Source of the DNA: Alphaproteobacteria bacterium
Lineage (GTDB): Bacteria > Pseudomonadota > Alphaproteobacteria > Rhodobacterales > Rhodobacteraceae
Length of the DNA: 64,000 nt
NCBI GenBank assembly: GCA_030425185.1
Contig: JAUIAU010000001.1
Location: forward strand, 62,001-126,000
Direction of reading: 5' to 3'
Shown here one piece after another: positions 43,678-52,807 of this stretch; within the stretch, counting starts at the first letter, position 1; each line of letters opens with the position of its first letter. Position numbers and translations under genes: made by a program. The notes under the pieces were generated by a model, which saw only the letters and a program-made list of their open reading frames with translations, ran no database searches and was not told the DNA's origin.

Positions 43678-43704
43678 ATATAGGGATATACAATGCCTGT
43701 CAAA
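43678..43704 (-). promoter_or_regulatory. Putative promoter of the toxin-antitoxin module
   Basis: On the minus strand, TTGACA (43704-43699) and TATATT (43683-43678) are 15 nt apart in an AT-rich patch unlike its surroundings. The patch holds repeated TATA elements that could be the antitoxin operator. Confidence 0.4.
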
Positions 43705-43789
43705 GCCCGCAGGGACCGCACGGCCGTTGCAATGCCTCGGTCGAACAAAGAAACCGTTAAGCCTGCTCAAACTGACAGGGGGTGCCATC

Positions 43790-43807
43790 CCTGCGCGGGG
43801 GCCCTTT
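43790..43807. repeat. 18-bp direct repeat, right copy
   Basis: CCTGCGCGGGGGCCCTTT is identical to 42851-42868 in the mdh terminator. It lies between the toxin promoter and pepT. Confidence 0.8.
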
Positions 43808-43879
43808 CCCGTTGCCGCCCCGGCGTTGACATCCCCGGGCCCTTCTGCCCCTCATCGCGGCAACGACAGGGGCCTTGCC

Positions 43880-45113
43880 ATGACCGATATCTTCGACGCC
43901 GAACTTGAACAGCGCCTGGTGCGCTATGCAGCCATCGACAGCCAGTCCGACATGGACCGGCCCGGCGCGCCGTCGACCGAGTGCCAGCACGCGATGCTCG
44001 ACCTGATGGTCGAGGAACTGACCGCAATCGGCGCGGCCGAGGTCGTCAAGCAGCCCTACGGCACCGTCACCGCGACCATTCCCGGAAATCGCCCAGGCCC
44101 GACCATCGGCTTCCTCGCCCATGTCGATACCGCCCCGCAGTTCAACGCGACCGGCGTGAAGCCCCGCGTGATCCGGGGCTACAACGGCGGCGACATCACC
44201 TTTCCCGACGCGCCGGACCTCGTGCTCAGCCCGAAGGACTTCCCCTACCTCGCCGAGAAGGTCGGGCAGGACATCATCACCGCCTCCGGCACGACTCTGC
44301 TCGGGGCCGACGACAAGTCCGGCATCGCGGTCATCATGACCGCCGCGCGGTACCTCCTCGCCAATCCCGACCTGCCGCGGCCCACGATCCGCATCGCCTT
44401 CACCCCGGACGAGGAGATCGGGCGCGGCGTCGATGCCCGCCTGCCGGCCGACCTCGGGGCCGACTTCGCCTATACCTTCGACGGCGGCGACCTGGGCGAA
44501 GTGGTCTACGAGACCTTCACTGCCGATTTCGCCACCGTCACCGTCACCGGCGTCTCGATCCATCCGGGCGAGGCTACGGGCAAGCTGGTCAACGCGATCC
44601 ACCTGGCCTCGCGGATCGTCGGCACCCTGCCGCAAGCGACCCTGACGCCCGAGACCACCGCCGACCGCGAGGGCTTCCTGCACTGCGTGGACATGTCCGG
44701 TGACGCCGCGCAGATGACCCTGCGCCTGATCCTGCGCGACTTCGAACTGGACGGGCTCGCGGCGAAGGGCGACCTGCTCCGCCAGGTTTGCGCCGCCGTC
44801 GCCGCCACCGAGCCGCGCGCGCGTCACCGTCGAGATCGTGCCGCAGTACCGCAACATGCGCTACTGGCTAGAGGACAACATGGCTCCGGTCGACCTCGCC
44901 CGCGCCGCGCTGGCCGATATCGGCATCGCCCCGATCGAGACCGTGATCCGCGGCGGGACCGACGGCTCGCGGCTGACCGAGATGGGCGTGCCCTGCCCCA
45001 ATCTCTTCACCGGGCAGCAGAACGTGCATGGCCCGCTCGAGTACATTTCCGTGCAGGACATGGCCCGCGCGACCGAACTGATGCTCGGAATCGCGGCGCG
45101 CGCGACCGGCTGA
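43880..45113 (+). pseudogene. pepT: Peptidase T (tripeptidase), frameshifted
   Basis: The gene starts at ATG 43880 (MTDIFDAELEQRLVRYAAID) and shows M20 metallopeptidase motifs: FLAHVDTAPQ, LLGADDKSGIAV, FTPDEEIGRGV and GVSIHPGEATGKLVNAI. The frame breaks at about 44814-44823: upstream it reads AAVAATEPRAR, and the continuation VTVEIVPQYRNMRYW lies in another frame, ending in GGTDGSRLTEMGVPCPNLFT and the stop at 45113. The break sits in a (CG)5 run, so a dinucleotide slip or a sequencing error is likely. If real, the enzyme loses its last quarter, including the metal-ligand His region. Confidence 0.85.
44814..44823. repeat. (CG)5 run at the pepT frameshift
   Basis: Five CG dinucleotides mark the point where the pepT reading frame changes. 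Adding one CG unit would restore a continuous frame. Confidence 0.7.
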
Positions 45114-45175
45114 GTCTTTGCCCGACCGTGCCCGGAGGGTGAGTCGCCGCCCTCCCGCACCCCAACACCCCGCTA

Positions 45176-45206
45176 TGTGATCACACTTTTTCTGGCTGTG
45201 ATCACA
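45176..45206. promoter_or_regulatory. Paired TGTGATCACA operator upstream of sucC
   Basis: TGTGATCACA occurs twice (45176-45185 and 45197-45206), each a perfect 10-bp palindrome. The linker is 11 nt and the centres are 21 bp apart, exactly as upstream of sdhC. It lies 100-130 bp before the sucC start. The linker is T-rich (CTTTTTCTGGC). Confidence 0.8.
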
Positions 45207-45305
45207 AATGTCGGTTTTCCGGGTGCTGCGGCAAAAAGCCGATTTGCCTGTGTGCAACGGTATGCCATGCCGCGTGGAACACGGAAGCAAGACGGGACAG
45301 TCTCC

Positions 45306-46499
45306 ATGAACATCCACGAGTACCAGGCGAAGGCGCTCCTTCGCAGCTATGGTGCGCCGGTCAGCGATGGCCGCGTCGTGCTCAAGGCCGAGGACGCCAA
45401 GACCGCCGCCGGCGAGCTTGACGGACCGCTCTGGGTGGTCAAGGCCCAGATCCACGCCGGCGGGCGCGGCAAGGGACACTTCAAGGAGGCCGACGCGGGC
45501 GAGAAGGGCGGCGTGCGCCTCGCCAAGTCCGTCGAGGAAGCCGCGGACGAAGCCAAGCGGATGCTCGGCCGCACGCTGATCACCCACCAGACCGGCCCGG
45601 CCGGCAAGCAGGTGAACCGGATCTACATCGAGGACGGCTCGGGTATCGAGACCGAGCTTTACCTCGCCCTGCTCGTGGATCGCGGCAGCAGCCGGGTGTC
45701 CTTCGTCTGCTCGACCGAGGGCGGCATGGACATCGAGGAAGTCGCGGCAAAGACCCCCGACAAGATCCTCTCGTTCAGCGTCGACCCGGCGACCGGCTAC
45801 CAGCCGTTCCACGGCCGCCGCATCGCCTTCGCGCTCGGGCTCAGCGGCGCGCAGGTCAAGCAGTGCGTCCAGCTGATGGGCACGCTCTACCGGCTCTTCA
45901 TGGACAAGGACATGGAGATGCTCGAGATCAACCCGCTGATCGTCACCGACAAGGGCGACCTCAAGTGCCTCGACGCCAAGATGGGCTTCGACGGCAACGC
46001 GGTCTACCGGCATGCCGACATCGCCGCCCTGCGCGACGAGACCGAGGAAGACCCGAAGGAACTCGCGGCCTCGAAGTTCGACCTGAACTATATCGCGCTC
46101 GACGGCGAGATCGGCTGCATGGTCAACGGCGCGGGCCTCGCGATGGCCACCATGGACATCATCAAGCTCTACGGGGCGGAGCCGGCCAACTTCCTCGACG
46201 TGGGCGGCGGCGCAACCAAGGAGAAGGTGACCGAGGCGTTCAAGATCATCACCTCGGACCCGAACGTCAAAGGCATCCTCGTCAACATCTTCGGCGGCAT
46301 CATGCGCTGCGACATCATCGCCGAGGGCGTGGTGGCCGCGGTCCGCGAGGTTGGCCTGCAGGTGCCGCTCGTCGTGCGCCTCGAAGGCACCAACGTCGAG
46401 AAGGGCAAGGAAATCATCAACACTTCCGGCCTGAACGTCATCGCCGCCGACGACCTGAAAGACGGCGCGCAGAAGATCGTCAAAGCGGTGAAAGGCTAA
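45306..46499 (+). CDS. sucC: Succinyl-CoA synthetase (ADP-forming) beta subunit
   Basis: The 397-aa ATP-grasp subunit starts at ATG 45306 ([20 protein letters not shown]), the standard SucC N-terminus. [15 protein letters not shown] (nucleotide), [12 protein letters not shown] and [17 protein letters not shown] are present. The frame stays open upstream, but those codons fall in the operator region. It is the first gene of sucCDAB and should be controlled by the paired palindromes. Confidence 0.97.
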   Translation: MNIHEYQAKALLRSYGAPVSDGRVVLKAEDAKTAAGELDGPLWVVKAQIHAGGRGKGHFKEADAGEKGGVRLAKSVEEAADEAKRMLGRTLITHQTGPAGKQVNRIYIEDGSGIETELYLALLVDRGSSRVSFVCSTEGGMDIEEVAAKTPDKILSFSVDPATGYQPFHGRRIAFALGLSGAQVKQCVQLMGTLYRLFMDKDMEMLEINPLIVTDKGDLKCLDAKMGFDGNAVYRHADIAALRDETEEDPKELAASKFDLNYIALDGEIGCMVNGAGLAMATMDIIKLYGAEPANFLDVGGGATKEKVTEAFKIITSDPNVKGILVNIFGGIMRCDIIAEGVVAAVREVGLQVPLVVRLEGTNVEKGKEIINTSGLNVIAADDLKDGAQKIVKAVKG

Positions 46500-46503
46500 T
46501 CCA

Positions 46504-47385
46504 ATGGCAGTCCTCGTCGACGAAAACACCAAAGTCATCTGTCAGGGCCTGACCGGCTCGCAGGGCACCTTCCACACCGAGCAGGCCATCGCCTACGGCA
46601 CCAAGATGGTCGGCGGCGTGACCCCCGGCAAAGGCGGCACCGAGCACCTCGGCCTGCCGGTCTTCAACTCGGTTCACGAGGCGAAGGCCGTGACCGGCGC
46701 GAACGCGACCGCGATCTACGTGCCCCCGCCCTTCGCGGCGGACTCGATCCTCGAAGCGATCGACGCCGAGATGGAACTGATCGTCTGCATCACCGAGGGC
46801 ATCCCGGTGCTCGACATGATGCGCGTGAAGCGCGCCCTGATCGACAGCACGTCGCGCCTGATCGGCCCGAACTGCCCCGGCGTGATGACCCCGGACGCCT
46901 GCAAGATCGGCATCATGCCCGGGTCTATCTTCAAGCGCGGGTCGGTCGGCGTCGTGTCGCGCTCCGGCACGCTGACCTACGAGGCCGTGAAGCAGACCAC
47001 CGACGTCGGCCTCGGCCAGTCCTCGGCGGTCGGCATCGGCGGTGATCCGATCAAGGGCACCGAGCACATCGACGTGCTCGAGATGTTCCTGGCCGACGAC
47101 GAGACGCAGTCGATCATCATGATCGGCGAGATCGGCGGCTCGGCCGAGGAAGAAGCGGCGCAGTTCCTCAAGGACGAAGCCAAGCGTGGGCGCAAGAAGC
47201 CGGTCGCCGGCTTCATCGCGGGCCGCACCGCCCCGCCCGGACGCCGGATGGGCCATGCCGGCGCCATCGTGGCGGGCGGCAAGGGCGACGCCGAGTCCAA
47301 GATCGAGGCGATGAAATCCGCCGGGATCATCGTCGCCGACAGCCCCGCCACGCTGGGCGAGGCCGTGCTCAAGGCGATCGGGTAA
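46504..47385 (+). CDS. sucD: Succinyl-CoA synthetase alpha subunit
   Basis: The 293-aa subunit has the CoA-binding [31 protein letters not shown], and the phosphohistidine loop in [16 protein letters not shown]. It starts four bases after sucC and forms the alpha-beta complex that makes ATP from succinyl-CoA. Confidence 0.97.
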   Translation: MAVLVDENTKVICQGLTGSQGTFHTEQAIAYGTKMVGGVTPGKGGTEHLGLPVFNSVHEAKAVTGANATAIYVPPPFAADSILEAIDAEMELIVCITEGIPVLDMMRVKRALIDSTSRLIGPNCPGVMTPDACKIGIMPGSIFKRGSVGVVSRSGTLTYEAVKQTTDVGLGQSSAVGIGGDPIKGTEHIDVLEMFLADDETQSIIMIGEIGGSAEEEAAQFLKDEAKRGRKKPVAGFIAGRTAPPGRRMGHAGAIVAGGKGDAESKIEAMKSAGIIVADSPATLGEAVLKAIG

Positions 47386-47459
47386 CCGCACGCCGACCAA
47401 GCGACAGCGCGGCGCGGGGGGACGCTCCCGCGCCAGCATTTCAAAGGGTGGACCCAACG

Positions 47460-50417
47460 ATGACCGATCAAAGCCCGAACGACCTGTTCCATGCCTCCAG
47501 CTTCATGCAGGGGCATAACGCGGAATACCTCGAACAGCTCTACGCCCAGTATGCCGCCGACCCGAACGCGGTCGATGCCGCCTGGGCCGATTTCTTCCGT
47601 GCCCTCGGCGACGCCGAACAGGACGTCAAGGCCGAGGCCAAGGGTCCCTCCTGGGCGCGCGCCGACTGGCCGCCCGCGCCGAACGACGACCTGACCGCCG
47701 CCCTGACCGGCGAATGGGCGATGCCGGTCGAGGCCAAGGCCGCCGGTGACAAGATCAAGGCCAAGGCGCAGGAACAGGGCGTCAGCATCTCGGACGAGGC
47801 TATCAAGCGCGCCGTGCTCGACTCGATCCGCGCCCTGATGATCATCCGCGCCTACCGGATCCGGGGCCACCTCGTGGCCGACCTCGACCCGCTCGGCATG
47901 CGCGACAAGACCGTCCACCCCGAGCTCGACCCCAAGTCCTACGGCTTCACCGATGCCGACATGGACCGCCCGATCTTCATCGACCAGGTGCTCGGCCTCC
48001 AGGTCGCCTCGATGCGGCAGATCCTCGACATCGTGCAGCGCACCTACTGCGGCACCTTCGCGCTGCAATACATGCACATCTCGGACCCCGAGCAGGCCTC
48101 CTGGCTGAAGGAGCGGATCGAGGGCTACGGCAAGGAAATCACCTTCACCCGTGAAGGCCGCCGGGCGATCCTGAACAAGCTGGTCGAGGCCGAGGGCTTC
48201 GAGAAGTTCCTGCACGTCAAGTACATGGGCACCAAGCGCTTCGGCCTCGACGGCGGCGAGGCGCTGATCCCCGCGATGGAACAGATCATCAAGCGCGGCG
48301 GCAGCCTCGGCGTGAAGGAGATCGTCATCGGCATGCCGCACCGCGGCCGCCTGTCGGTGCTCGCCAACGTGATGAGCAAGCCCTACCGCGCGATCTTCAA
48401 CGAATTCCAGGGCGGCAGCTTCAAGCCCGAGGACGTCGACGGGTCCGGCGACGTGAAGTACCACCTCGGCGCCTCGTCCGACCGCGAGTTCGACGGCAAC
48501 ACCGTCCACCTGTCGCTGACCGCCAACCCCTCGCACCTCGAGGCGGTGAACCCGGTCGTGCTCGGCAAGGCCCGCGCCAAGCAGGACCAGCTCGGCGACA
48601 CCGAGCGTCGCGCCGTCCTGCCCGTGCTGCTGCACGGCGACGCCGCCTTCGCGGGCCAGGGCATCGTGGCCGAGTGCTTCGCGCTCTCGGGTCTGCGCGG
48701 CCACCGCACCGGCGGCACCATCCACATCGTGGTGAACAACCAGATCGGCTTCACCACCGCGCCGCACTTCTCGCGCTCGTCGCCCTACCCGACCGACAAC
48801 GCGCTGGTCGTCGAGGCGCCGATCTTCCACGTCAACGGCGATGACCCCGAAGCCGTGGTCCACGCCGCCAAGGTCGCCACCGAGTTCCGCCAGAAGTTCG
48901 GCAAGGACGTGGTCATCGACATCTTCTGCTACCGCCGCTTCGGTCACAACGAAGGCGATGAGCCGATGTTCACCAACCCGGCGATGTACACCCGCATCAA
49001 GGGGCACAAGACCACGCTGTCGCTCTACACCGAGCGCCTCGTGAAGGACGGTCTCATCCCCGAGGGCGAGATCGAGGACATGAAGGCCGCCTTCCAGGCC
49101 CGCCTGAACGACGAGTTCGAGGCCGGCCGCGAGTTCAAGCCGAACAAGGCCGACTGGCTGGACGGCCGCTGGTCGCACCTGAACAAGCAGGGCGAGAAGT
49201 ACCAGCGCGGCAAGACCTCGATCCCGGAAAAGACCCTGGCCGAGATCGGTGCCGCCCTGACCCGGGTGCCCGAGGGCTTCCACATGCACCGCACAGTCGA
49301 GCGCCTGCTCGACGCCAAGCGCGAGATGTTCTCGACCGGCAAGGGCTTCGACTGGGCCACCGCCGAGGCGCTCGCGTTCGGCTCGCTGCTGACCGAGGGC
49401 TATCCGGTCCGCCTCGCCGGACAGGACTCGACCCGCGGGACGTTCTCGCAGCGGCACTCGGCCTTCATCGACCAGCAGACCGAGGAGCGGCACTACCCGC
49501 TCAACCACATCCGGGACGGGCAGGCCCGGTACGAGGTCATCGACAGCGCGCTCTCCGAATACGCTGTGCTGGGCTTCGAATACGGCTACTCGCTGGCCGA
49601 GCCGAACGCCCTGACCCTGTGGGAAGCCCAGTTCGGCGACTTCGCCAACGGCGCGCAGATCATGTTCGACCAGTTCATCTCGTCGGGCGAGTCGAAGTGG
49701 CTGCGGATGTCAGGCCTCGTGATGCTCCTGCCGCACGGTTTCGAGGGCCAGGGCCCCGAGCACTCGTCGGCCCGCCTCGAGCGCTTCCTGCAACTCTGCG
49801 GCCAGGACAACTGGATCGTGGCGAACTGCACGACGCCCGCGAACTACTTCCACATCCTGCGCCGCCAGCTGCACCGCAGCTTCCGCAAGCCGCTGGTGCT
49901 GATGACGCCGAAGTCGCTCCTGCGCCACAAGCTGGCGATCTCGGAGGCCGCCGACTTCACCACCGGCTCCAGCTTCCACCGCGTGCTCTGGGACGACGCC
50001 GAGAAGGGCAACTCCGAGACCACCCTGAAGCCCGACGCCGAGATCAAGCGCGTCGTGATCTCGTCCGGCAAGGTCTACTACGACCTGCTGGAAGAACGCG
50101 ACGCCCGCGGGATCGACGACATCTACCTGCTGCGCCTCGAACAGTTCTACCCGTTCCCGGCCATGTCGCTGTCGAAGGAGCTCCGGCGCTTCCCCGACGC
50201 CGAGGTGGTCTGGTGCCAGGAAGAGCCCAAGAACCAGGGCGGCTGGACCTTCGTCGAGCCCAACCTCGAATGGGTCCTGACCCGCAACAAGGCGAAGCAC
50301 ACCCGGCCCGCCTATGCCGGGCGCCCGGCTTCCGCCTCTCCCGCCACGGGCCTCGCCAGCCAGCACAAGGCACAACAGGCCGCGCTCGTGAACGACGCGC
50401 TTACTCTGGAAGGATAA
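47460..50417 (+). CDS. sucA: 2-oxoglutarate dehydrogenase E1 component
   Basis: The 985-aa thiamine-diphosphate enzyme starts at ATG 47460 (MTDQSPNDLFHASSFMQGHN). The N-terminal E2-binding helix (EYLEQLYAQYAADPNAVDAA), IGMPHRGRLSVLANV, the ThDP motif GDAAFAGQG...VVNNQIGFTT near residue 395, and QDSTRGTFSQRHSAF are typical of OdhA/SucA. It decarboxylates 2-oxoglutarate and transfers succinyl to the E2 lipoyl arm. It is third in the suc operon. Confidence 0.97.
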   Translation: MTDQSPNDLFHASSFMQGHNAEYLEQLYAQYAADPNAVDAAWADFFRALGDAEQDVKAEAKGPSWARADWPPAPNDDLTAALTGEWAMPVEAKAAGDKIKAKAQEQGVSISDEAIKRAVLDSIRALMIIRAYRIRGHLVADLDPLGMRDKTVHPELDPKSYGFTDADMDRPIFIDQVLGLQVASMRQILDIVQRTYCGTFALQYMHISDPEQASWLKERIEGYGKEITFTREGRRAILNKLVEAEGFEKFLHVKYMGTKRFGLDGGEALIPAMEQIIKRGGSLGVKEIVIGMPHRGRLSVLANVMSKPYRAIFNEFQGGSFKPEDVDGSGDVKYHLGASSDREFDGNTVHLSLTANPSHLEAVNPVVLGKARAKQDQLGDTERRAVLPVLLHGDAAFAGQGIVAECFALSGLRGHRTGGTIHIVVNNQIGFTTAPHFSRSSPYPTDNALVVEAPIFHVNGDDPEAVVHAAKVATEFRQKFGKDVVIDIFCYRRFGHNEGDEPMFTNPAMYTRIKGHKTTLSLYTERLVKDGLIPEGEIEDMKAAFQARLNDEFEAGREFKPNKADWLDGRWSHLNKQGEKYQRGKTSIPEKTLAEIGAALTRVPEGFHMHRTVERLLDAKREMFSTGKGFDWATAEALAFGSLLTEGYPVRLAGQDSTRGTFSQRHSAFIDQQTEERHYPLNHIRDGQARYEVIDSALSEYAVLGFEYGYSLAEPNALTLWEAQFGDFANGAQIMFDQFISSGESKWLRMSGLVMLLPHGFEGQGPEHSSARLERFLQLCGQDNWIVANCTTPANYFHILRRQLHRSFRKPLVLMTPKSLLRHKLAISEAADFTTGSSFHRVLWDDAEKGNSETTLKPDAEIKRVVISSGKVYYDLLEERDARGIDDIYLLRLEQFYPFPAMSLSKELRRFPDAEVVWCQEEPKNQGGWTFVEPNLEWVLTRNKAKHTRPAYAGRPASASPATGLASQHKAQQAALVNDALTLEG

Positions 50418-50423
50418 CGTCAC

Positions 50424-51926
50424 ATGTCCGTTGAAGTTCGTGTTCCCACGCTGGGCGAGTCGGTCACCGAGGCCACCGTCGCCACCTGGTTCAAGAAGCC
50501 GGGCGATGCCGTGGCCGCCGACGAGATGCTCTGCGAGCTCGAAACCGACAAGGTGACGGTCGAGGTGCCCGCCCCCGCCGCCGGCACGCTGGCCGAGATC
50601 GTCGCCGCCGAAGGCGCGACCGTGGGCGTCGACGCGCTCCTCGCCTCGATCACCGAGGGCGCAGGGGCCGCCGCCGCAGCGCCCGCCGCGAAACCCGCCG
50701 CTGCCGAGGCCCCCGCGGCCTCGAACGCCGTCGACGTGATGGTGCCGACGCTGGGCGAAAGCGTGACCGAGGCCACCGTCAGCACCTGGTTCAAGAAGGT
50801 CGGCGACACCGTCGCGCAGGACGAGATGCTCTGCGAACTCGAGACCGACAAGGTCTCGGTCGAGGTGCCCGCGCCTGCCGCCGGCACGCTGACCGAGATC
50901 GTTGCGCCCGAGGGCACGACCGTGCAGGCCTCCGGCAAGCTCGCCGTGATCGGCGGCGCCTCCGCCCCGGCGACCTCCGCCCCGGCCCCGGCGGCAGCCC
51001 CCGCCACTGCCGCGCCCGCGGCCTCCGGCAAGGATGTCGAGGACGCCCCCTCCGCCAAGAAGCTGATGGCCGAGAAGGGCCTCGGCGCCGACCAGGTCCA
51101 GGGCAGCGGCCGCGATGGCCGCATCATGAAGGAAGACGTGATGAAAGCCGTCACCGCCGCCGCCACCGCTGCGCCCGCAGCCGCCCCCGCCGCCGCGCCG
51201 CGCGCGCCGGTCCCGGCCGAGGACGCCGCCCGCGAGGAACGGGTCAAGATGACCCGTCTGCGGCATACCATCGCCCGCCGCCTGAAGGACGCGCAGAACA
51301 CCGCCGCGATCCTGACCACCTACAACGAGGTGGACATGACCGCGGTCATGGAAGTGCGCAACACCTACAAGGACGCCTTCGAGAAGAAGCACGGCGTGCG
51401 CATGGGCTTCATGTCCTTCTTCACCAAGGCCTGCGTCCATGCCCTGAAGGAAGTGCCCGAGGTCAACGCCGAGATCGACGGCACCGACATCGTCTACAAG
51501 AACTTCGTCCACATGGGCATCGCGGCGGGCACCCCGCAGGGCCTCGTCGTGCCGGTGATCCGCAACGCCGACACCATGTCCTTCGCCGAGATCGAGAAGG
51601 CCATCGCCGAGAAGGGCAAGCGCGCCCGTGACGGCAAGCTGTCGATGGCCGAGATGCAGGGCGGCACCTTCACCATCTCGAACGGCGGCGTCTACGGCTC
51701 GCTGATGTCCTCGCCGATCCTGAACCCGCCGCAGTCGGGCATCCTCGGCATGCACAAGATCCAGGACCGCCCGATGGTCATCAACGGCAAGATCGAGATC
51801 CGCCCGATGATGTACCTCGCGCTCAGCTACGATCACCGCATCGTCGACGGCAAAGGCGCCGTGACCTTCCTCGTCCGCGTCAAGGACGCGCTGGAAGACC
51901 CGCGCCGGCTGCTGCTGGATCTGTGA
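50424..51926 (+). CDS. sucB: 2-oxoglutarate dehydrogenase E2 component with two lipoyl domains
   Basis: The 500-aa dihydrolipoyl succinyltransferase has two tandem lipoyl domains, with lysines in [19 protein letters not shown] (near residue 43) and [19 protein letters not shown] (near residue 147). Ala/Pro linkers, an E3-binding domain ([20 protein letters not shown]) and the catalytic core with [13 protein letters not shown] (His, Asp) follow. Most SucB proteins have one lipoyl domain; the doubled form is known to me from some alphaproteobacteria. The stop overlaps the start of the next gene. Confidence 0.95.
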   Translation: MSVEVRVPTLGESVTEATVATWFKKPGDAVAADEMLCELETDKVTVEVPAPAAGTLAEIVAAEGATVGVDALLASITEGAGAAAAAPAAKPAAAEAPAASNAVDVMVPTLGESVTEATVSTWFKKVGDTVAQDEMLCELETDKVSVEVPAPAAGTLTEIVAPEGTTVQASGKLAVIGGASAPATSAPAPAAAPATAAPAASGKDVEDAPSAKKLMAEKGLGADQVQGSGRDGRIMKEDVMKAVTAAATAAPAAAPAAAPRAPVPAEDAAREERVKMTRLRHTIARRLKDAQNTAAILTTYNEVDMTAVMEVRNTYKDAFEKKHGVRMGFMSFFTKACVHALKEVPEVNAEIDGTDIVYKNFVHMGIAAGTPQGLVVPVIRNADTMSFAEIEKAIAEKGKRARDGKLSMAEMQGGTFTISNGGVYGSLMSSPILNPPQSGILGMHKIQDRPMVINGKIEIRPMMYLALSYDHRIVDGKGAVTFLVRVKDALEDPRRLLLDL

Positions 51927-52327
51927 TGAGTAATTTGGAGCGCTCTAACTTCGTACTCGCGCGGATCCTGAACCTCGCAATGGAGAATGGAATAAGCCAC
52001 TGGAGTATGTCGTTTTCAGACCTTGATCTGGATGAGGAGTATGCCACGCATTTCTTTCCCTGCATTCAGTGGCTTGAAGCTGAAGGCTTAATAAGAGTTG
52101 GTGCCTATAGTCGCTCTCTTGGAGGATATGCAAATGGTAGCGTCCAAGACATAGCGCTCACTTCGCTTGGCATGGCTGTTCTCGGTCAAAAAGTCACTAT
52201 TGACGGAACCAGTCAGGACTTCGAGGAAACGATTAAGGATGTGAGTGAGGGGCGGGTCGACTACAATCGCATTGGCGATGCGATCGGAGGCATCCTCGGT
52301 GGTTTGATTAAGTCACTTGGAAGCTGA
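51926..52327 (+). CDS. Unknown 133-aa protein, probably acquired, inside the suc-lpd operon
   Basis: The frame starts at ATG 51926 overlapping the sucB stop (a GTG three bases upstream is possible). Base use differs sharply from the neighbours: AT-rich third positions and ATA, TTA and AGA codons. The first 90 residues look like a winged helix (LARILNLAMENGISHWSMSF, ... PCIQWLEAEGLIRVGAYS, ... DIALTSLGMAVLGQ). The C-terminus, RIGDAIGGILGGLIKSLGS, is a Gly-rich amphipathic or membrane-active helix. I do not recognise the family. It separates sucB from the MAPEG and lpdA genes. Confidence 0.8.
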   Translation: MSNLERSNFVLARILNLAMENGISHWSMSFSDLDLDEEYATHFFPCIQWLEAEGLIRVGAYSRSLGGYANGSVQDIALTSLGMAVLGQKVTIDGTSQDFEETIKDVSEGRVDYNRIGDAIGGILGGLIKSLGS

Positions 52328-52328
52328 A

Positions 52329-52718
52329 ATGACCCCGGAACTCACCGTCCTCGTTCTCGCCGCGCTGCTCCAGATGGCGCAGATGGTCCTCTATTCCGTG
52401 CTCGGAAACCTGCAGGCCGGCAGCCGCGCCGCGCTGTCGCCGCGCGACGAACCGGTCCGCCTGACCGGGGCCGCGGGCCGCGCGCAGCGGGCCATGAATA
52501 ACCATTTTGAGGGACTCGTGCTCTTTACGATCGCGGTCCTCGCCGTCACCTTGGCGGGCAAAACCTCGGGCTTCACCGCCGCCTGCGCCAGTGTCTACCT
52601 GATCGCCCGCATCCTCTACGTGCCGGCCTACCTGCAGGGGCTCAGCCCATGGCGCAGCCTGATCTGGGCGGCGGGATGGCTCGCAACGCTGGGCCTTCTG
52701 CTGGCCGCGCTCTTCTAG
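52329..52718 (+). CDS. MAPEG family membrane protein
   Basis: The 129-aa protein has four hydrophobic segments and the MAPEG core RAQRAMNNHFEGLVLFTIAV (Arg-x-x-Asn-x-x-Glu), then YLIARILYVPAYL. Members include glutathione transferases and peroxidases of eicosanoid type; bacterial roles are mostly unknown. ATG 52329 follows the preceding stop by one base. Location between sucB and lpdA is typical of Rhodobacteraceae in my memory. Confidence 0.88.
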   Translation: MTPELTVLVLAALLQMAQMVLYSVLGNLQAGSRAALSPRDEPVRLTGAAGRAQRAMNNHFEGLVLFTIAVLAVTLAGKTSGFTAACASVYLIARILYVPAYLQGLSPWRSLIWAAGWLATLGLLLAALF

Positions 52719-52742
52719 CTCCGCGCCGATGCTGCGCTGCAG

Positions 52743-52786
52743 TACCGACGTGATACCGACGTGAGACCGACGCGATACCGGCGTCG
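52743..52786 (+). repeat. Four 11-bp tandem repeats upstream of lpdA
   Basis: TACCGACGTGA (52743-52753), TACCGACGTGA (52754-52764), GACCGACGCGA (52765-52775) and TACCGGCGTCG (52776-52786) run head to tail. They end 21 bp before the lpdA start. The 11-bp period is about one helical turn. They may be protein-binding sites or slippage products in the leader. Confidence 0.75.
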
Positions 52787-52807
52787 CAGAATCAAGGGAA
52801 CGACCTC

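Noticed and set aside
50440-50890. DNA-level repeat within sucB
   Set aside because: It is explained by the two lipoyl domains and is not a mobile or intergenic repeat.
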